NCBI GenBank assembly: GCA_029449245.1
Contig: JANATF010000002.1
Span: forward strand, 434,001 to 498,000
Reading direction: 5' to 3'
Length of the DNA stretch: 64,000 bases
From: Mortierella alpina
Lineage: Eukaryota; Mortierellomycota; Mortierellomycetes; Mortierellales; Mortierellaceae
The translations under genes and the position numbers were made by a program. Below, piece after piece: positions 61,589 to 64,000 of the stretch. The notes below the pieces were generated by a model. That model worked only from the letters and a program-made list of their open reading frames with translations. It ran no database searches and had not been told where the DNA came from. The first letter of the stretch is position 1. Every line of letters starts with the position of its first letter.

Positions 61589-62480
61589 CAGTGGCGAGCG
61601 CTTTTCTTTAATCTACTCTGGATACGGTTTTATAACTTTCATTGTATGGCCTGTGGCCGGTCAGGTCATGAGCACCAGACTTGCGTGTATCGGCGGCAAT
61701 GGTATTTGAATCACGCAGCCGGAGGAGACTAGAGCATGCTCTCTTGCAACGAAGCTGACTATACCGTTGACACCTGCGAGCACTGGTATTGTGCTTTTAA
61801 AAGCCGCTCGTTATTGGCGAGTATCTTGGGTTGGGCGCCATGAGATCGATAGATGAGAGGCATGAGGGCGAGGGCAGGAAGGTTTCTATTTGACAGGGTC
61901 GATTAAGATTGGATGGCAATGCTCAAACAATGAATACAATATCTCAACTGAGCGATGAATACAAAGACCTTGCCCATATTTTTTATTCCTGTGCTTGAAT
62001 GAGTGGTATGCGTCTAACAAAAGTTGGTAAAGTAGGGCGAAGGAACGAGGAGGCCTCTGCATGTCTGTTGGGATATAGATCTGCAACCATAATCAAGAGT
62101 GTAGCTATGAGAGGATAAGACGTCCCCTTGCAGTCTTCCGCTCAGCATGCCAGCCTCGAATGCCGGCACTTGCGACGAGTCTCGTCTCGACTGTCAACAA
62201 GGCGTCAACACGCCGAGCATCCTATACAGGATCTCTGGTTTCCTTCCTTGTAATGTGAGACTTTCGTTCTCTTAGCCCATGATCTTTTTGGATCAATACA
62301 TTCATTGGCACCTCTTTGTTTTCATCGTCTCTGATATCGTTATAGGGGCGTCCGTTCACACATTGAATCTCACTACTGAACTGCGCCGATCGGACGGTAT
62401 GCGGTGCTTTCTGCTGAGTGCTGTGTATGCCTGTGGCAAGGACAATGATCGCATCTGGCACTGTCAAGAGACCGCGACGT
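61589..62480. other. No recognised gene
   Basis: Both strands show short frames only. A near-repeat of CTCGAATGCCGGCACTTGCG at 62150-62180 is not convincing as a feature. Confidence 0.45.
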
Positions 62481-62489
62481 ACAAGCCGC

Positions 62490-63924
62490 TTTCTGGGAAG
62501 CAGGAGTTAGGTCCATTAACGACTGGGGCAAGAAGGCGATTGCCAAGGCCAGCAGGAACACTCGAGAGCGCTACAAGCGAGACTCCGCGGCTCGCAGACT
62601 CATTGCCTCATCACCAGTCCCAAAGACATGGCATGGTGCAACCTGGACAAGTCTATCGGTCATTGACGGCAATACCGCTTGTGTGACATCAGGATCTCGT
62701 TGGCGGACAACAAATAATTGGGCTGGTCTTTTTCCAGTCTGTACAGAGGGTTGTCACCCGTGAAGATGAGCACACAGTGGAAAGGGATAGTCTGAGTGCC
62801 TGCATCAGTCGCTGCGGACGTCGCTCACCAATTCGTTCAATACCTGCTGGAAGAAGCAGGCTACAGAGTTGATCTGGAAGAGCAAATGTACCACCACCGT
62901 GGAATGGGAGGAGAGTCGAGACATCCTTCTTGCCCGCAAGCGCGAAGCCTATCGTGGCCCTCGCTAGCCATGGAGTACAGGTTTCAGTTGCCCAGCGGAC
63001 TGCTGCAGTGCGGCCGTCCAAACACGGGTCATAAGGCAGGCTAGTGTCCTAGAGCCGCCAAGGATTCTCATGCTGCTGATGTGCAGCTACTCGCCGCTTT
63101 AGCTGGCCGCCGCCATCAAACGATTATGGAGCGAAGGGGATAATCCCATTCTTAGAACGATGCTCAAGTCGTACGACGCTTTCTAAAGAAGCGGCAATTG
63201 CGGCGCGGGACTGATGCTCACACTTGGGGGATTTGACAATACGCACAGTTAGTTGCTAAGAGCACGGGAACCTTTCTTCGTCTAGTTTATTCCATAGTCG
63301 TCGGTTAGAAAACCATTGTTATAAAAAAAATGATATTCACAGTAATCACTATTTCTCTCGCCTCATTATGGGCAAAAGGCAACGTATTTATGTATTAATA
63401 CAGTCAGGAGTTGTGGATCAGGATATTCGAGGCACCTATTTCAAGATCAAAATGGTATTCAACCTCCTGCGTTGTCGGGAAAATGGCAAAGGGAGGAAGG
63501 CCAAGGCGATGGATTTGACTGTTGAGAGGGTGTTGGAGTGGATTACAGAGAGGATGGAAGAGCAACGTTTCCATTCAAGAAACAATTCAAATCGTTTTTC
63601 CCCTGTCCATGAACAGTAATTAGTTCCTCGTAAAGTCGTTTAGCGGATTAGAATACACCATTAGTGCGAACCTGGAGAGATCCCTGCTCCTTTCCTGTAC
63701 GTGCCCTGACCACTTGAAGTACAAGATTCCATGCAAGCATCTCTACTTGGTCAAGAGAAACTTTGAAGTGTTCGAGGTCAAACATGCTCCTGATCCAGAT
63801 CCAGAGCTGAATTTGGTGGAGAACGTTCAAGATGATGTCGCTGTTGACAATCACCCGCCTATTCCTGAAAGCATCCCTATAAACACCCTGCTGTCAATGC
63901 GGGCTCAGCGAGCCCAGAATTAGA
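62490..63924 (+). pseudogene. Decayed SWIM zinc-finger protein, possibly MULE transposase
   Basis: Broken frames on +: 62500-62760 reads DWGKKAIAKASRNTRERYKR, LIASSPVPKTWHGATW and RWRTTNNWAGLFPVCTEGC; 63368-63619 reads MGKRQRIYVLIQSGVVDQDI and a Lys-rich helical part; 63690-63924 contains a SWIM zinc finger SCTCPDHLKYKIPCKHLYLV (C-x-C...C-x-H), then an acidic tail to AQRAQN. SWIM fingers close Mutator-like (MULE) transposases and occur in related host proteins. Stops separate the parts, so it is a pseudogene. The sequence after 63924 (Glu/Glu-rich frame) runs out of the window. Confidence 0.45.
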
Positions 63925-64000
63925 AGCTTTGGAAGCGCAAGCACGAGGAGGAGGAGGAGGTTGCCGAGGTGTTTGCAGATTGCGAAACGAAGCTCAAGGA

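Noticed and set aside
1-64000. CRISPR array or rRNA genes
   Set aside because: No regular short repeats with unique spacers and no rRNA-like sequence seen on either strand.

Overview
The window looks like an accessory-rich stretch of a filamentous-fungus nuclear genome. Genes carry short GT-AG introns (about 49-180 bp, one of 384 bp), there are F-box genes, chromoviral Ty3/gypsy, DIRS and Crypton transposons, and eukaryotic housekeeping genes (eIF4A-III, SEM1/DSS1). The mixture suggests an early-diverging fungus such as a Mortierella relative; that placement is inference and nothing in the sequence proves it.

Layout. 0-1 kb: an LTR fragment cuts the 3' end of an F-box gene. 1.1-7.1 kb: broken gypsy element A, with LTR-like leader and gag on + and 3'UTR plus a fully open pol on -. 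7.1-12.9 kb: element B, a young gypsy element with identical 213-bp LTRs and 5-bp target duplications but almost no gag; it sits two codons before the stop of a small host gene (12.7-13.3 kb). 13.3-15.8 kb: duplicated promoter/leader units, a T-rich minisatellite, a small SMP-like gene and a short F-box gene. 16-21.6 kb: zinc-finger remnant, unrecognised fragment and a multi-exon Crypton tyrosine recombinase. 22.6-28.8 kb: element C, a complete gypsy element with one 1789-residue Gag-Pol frame, 191-bp LTRs and TSDs. 28.9-32.5 kb: three-repeat secreted protein, F-box/Cys-rich gene, minisatellite, second SMP-like copy. 33-36.2 kb: decayed DIRS element split by a 492-bp solo LTR with perfect TSD. 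36.6-37.7 kb: spliced nitrilase. 38.3-39.1 kb: MITE with long, palindrome-rich inverted repeats.

The most unusual part is 40.9-52.5 kb. Two diverged minus-strand genes each encode, in order, an XPG/FEN1-like 5' nuclease domain, a linker/helical region, and a TnpB-like Fanzor nuclease (RuvC-I, zinc ribbon, RuvC-III). At the second locus seven exons connect in frame across six GT-AG introns, so the two nucleases appear to be one polypeptide; only one frameshift near RuvC-II breaks it. The first locus keeps the same order but has an in-frame stop and a frameshift. A third XPG-like remnant lies between them on the other strand. I know of no described XPG-Fanzor fusion.

53.3-61.6 kb is ordinary euchromatin: eIF4A-III (FAL1), SEM1/DSS1 divergent from a nine-exon ATRIP/Rad26-like checkpoint gene, a VOC (glyoxalase-fold) protein and an unrecognised ORF. 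62.5-64 kb holds a decayed sequence ending in a SWIM zinc finger, possibly from a MULE transposase. All functional calls come from reading motifs in translations; no database search was possible.
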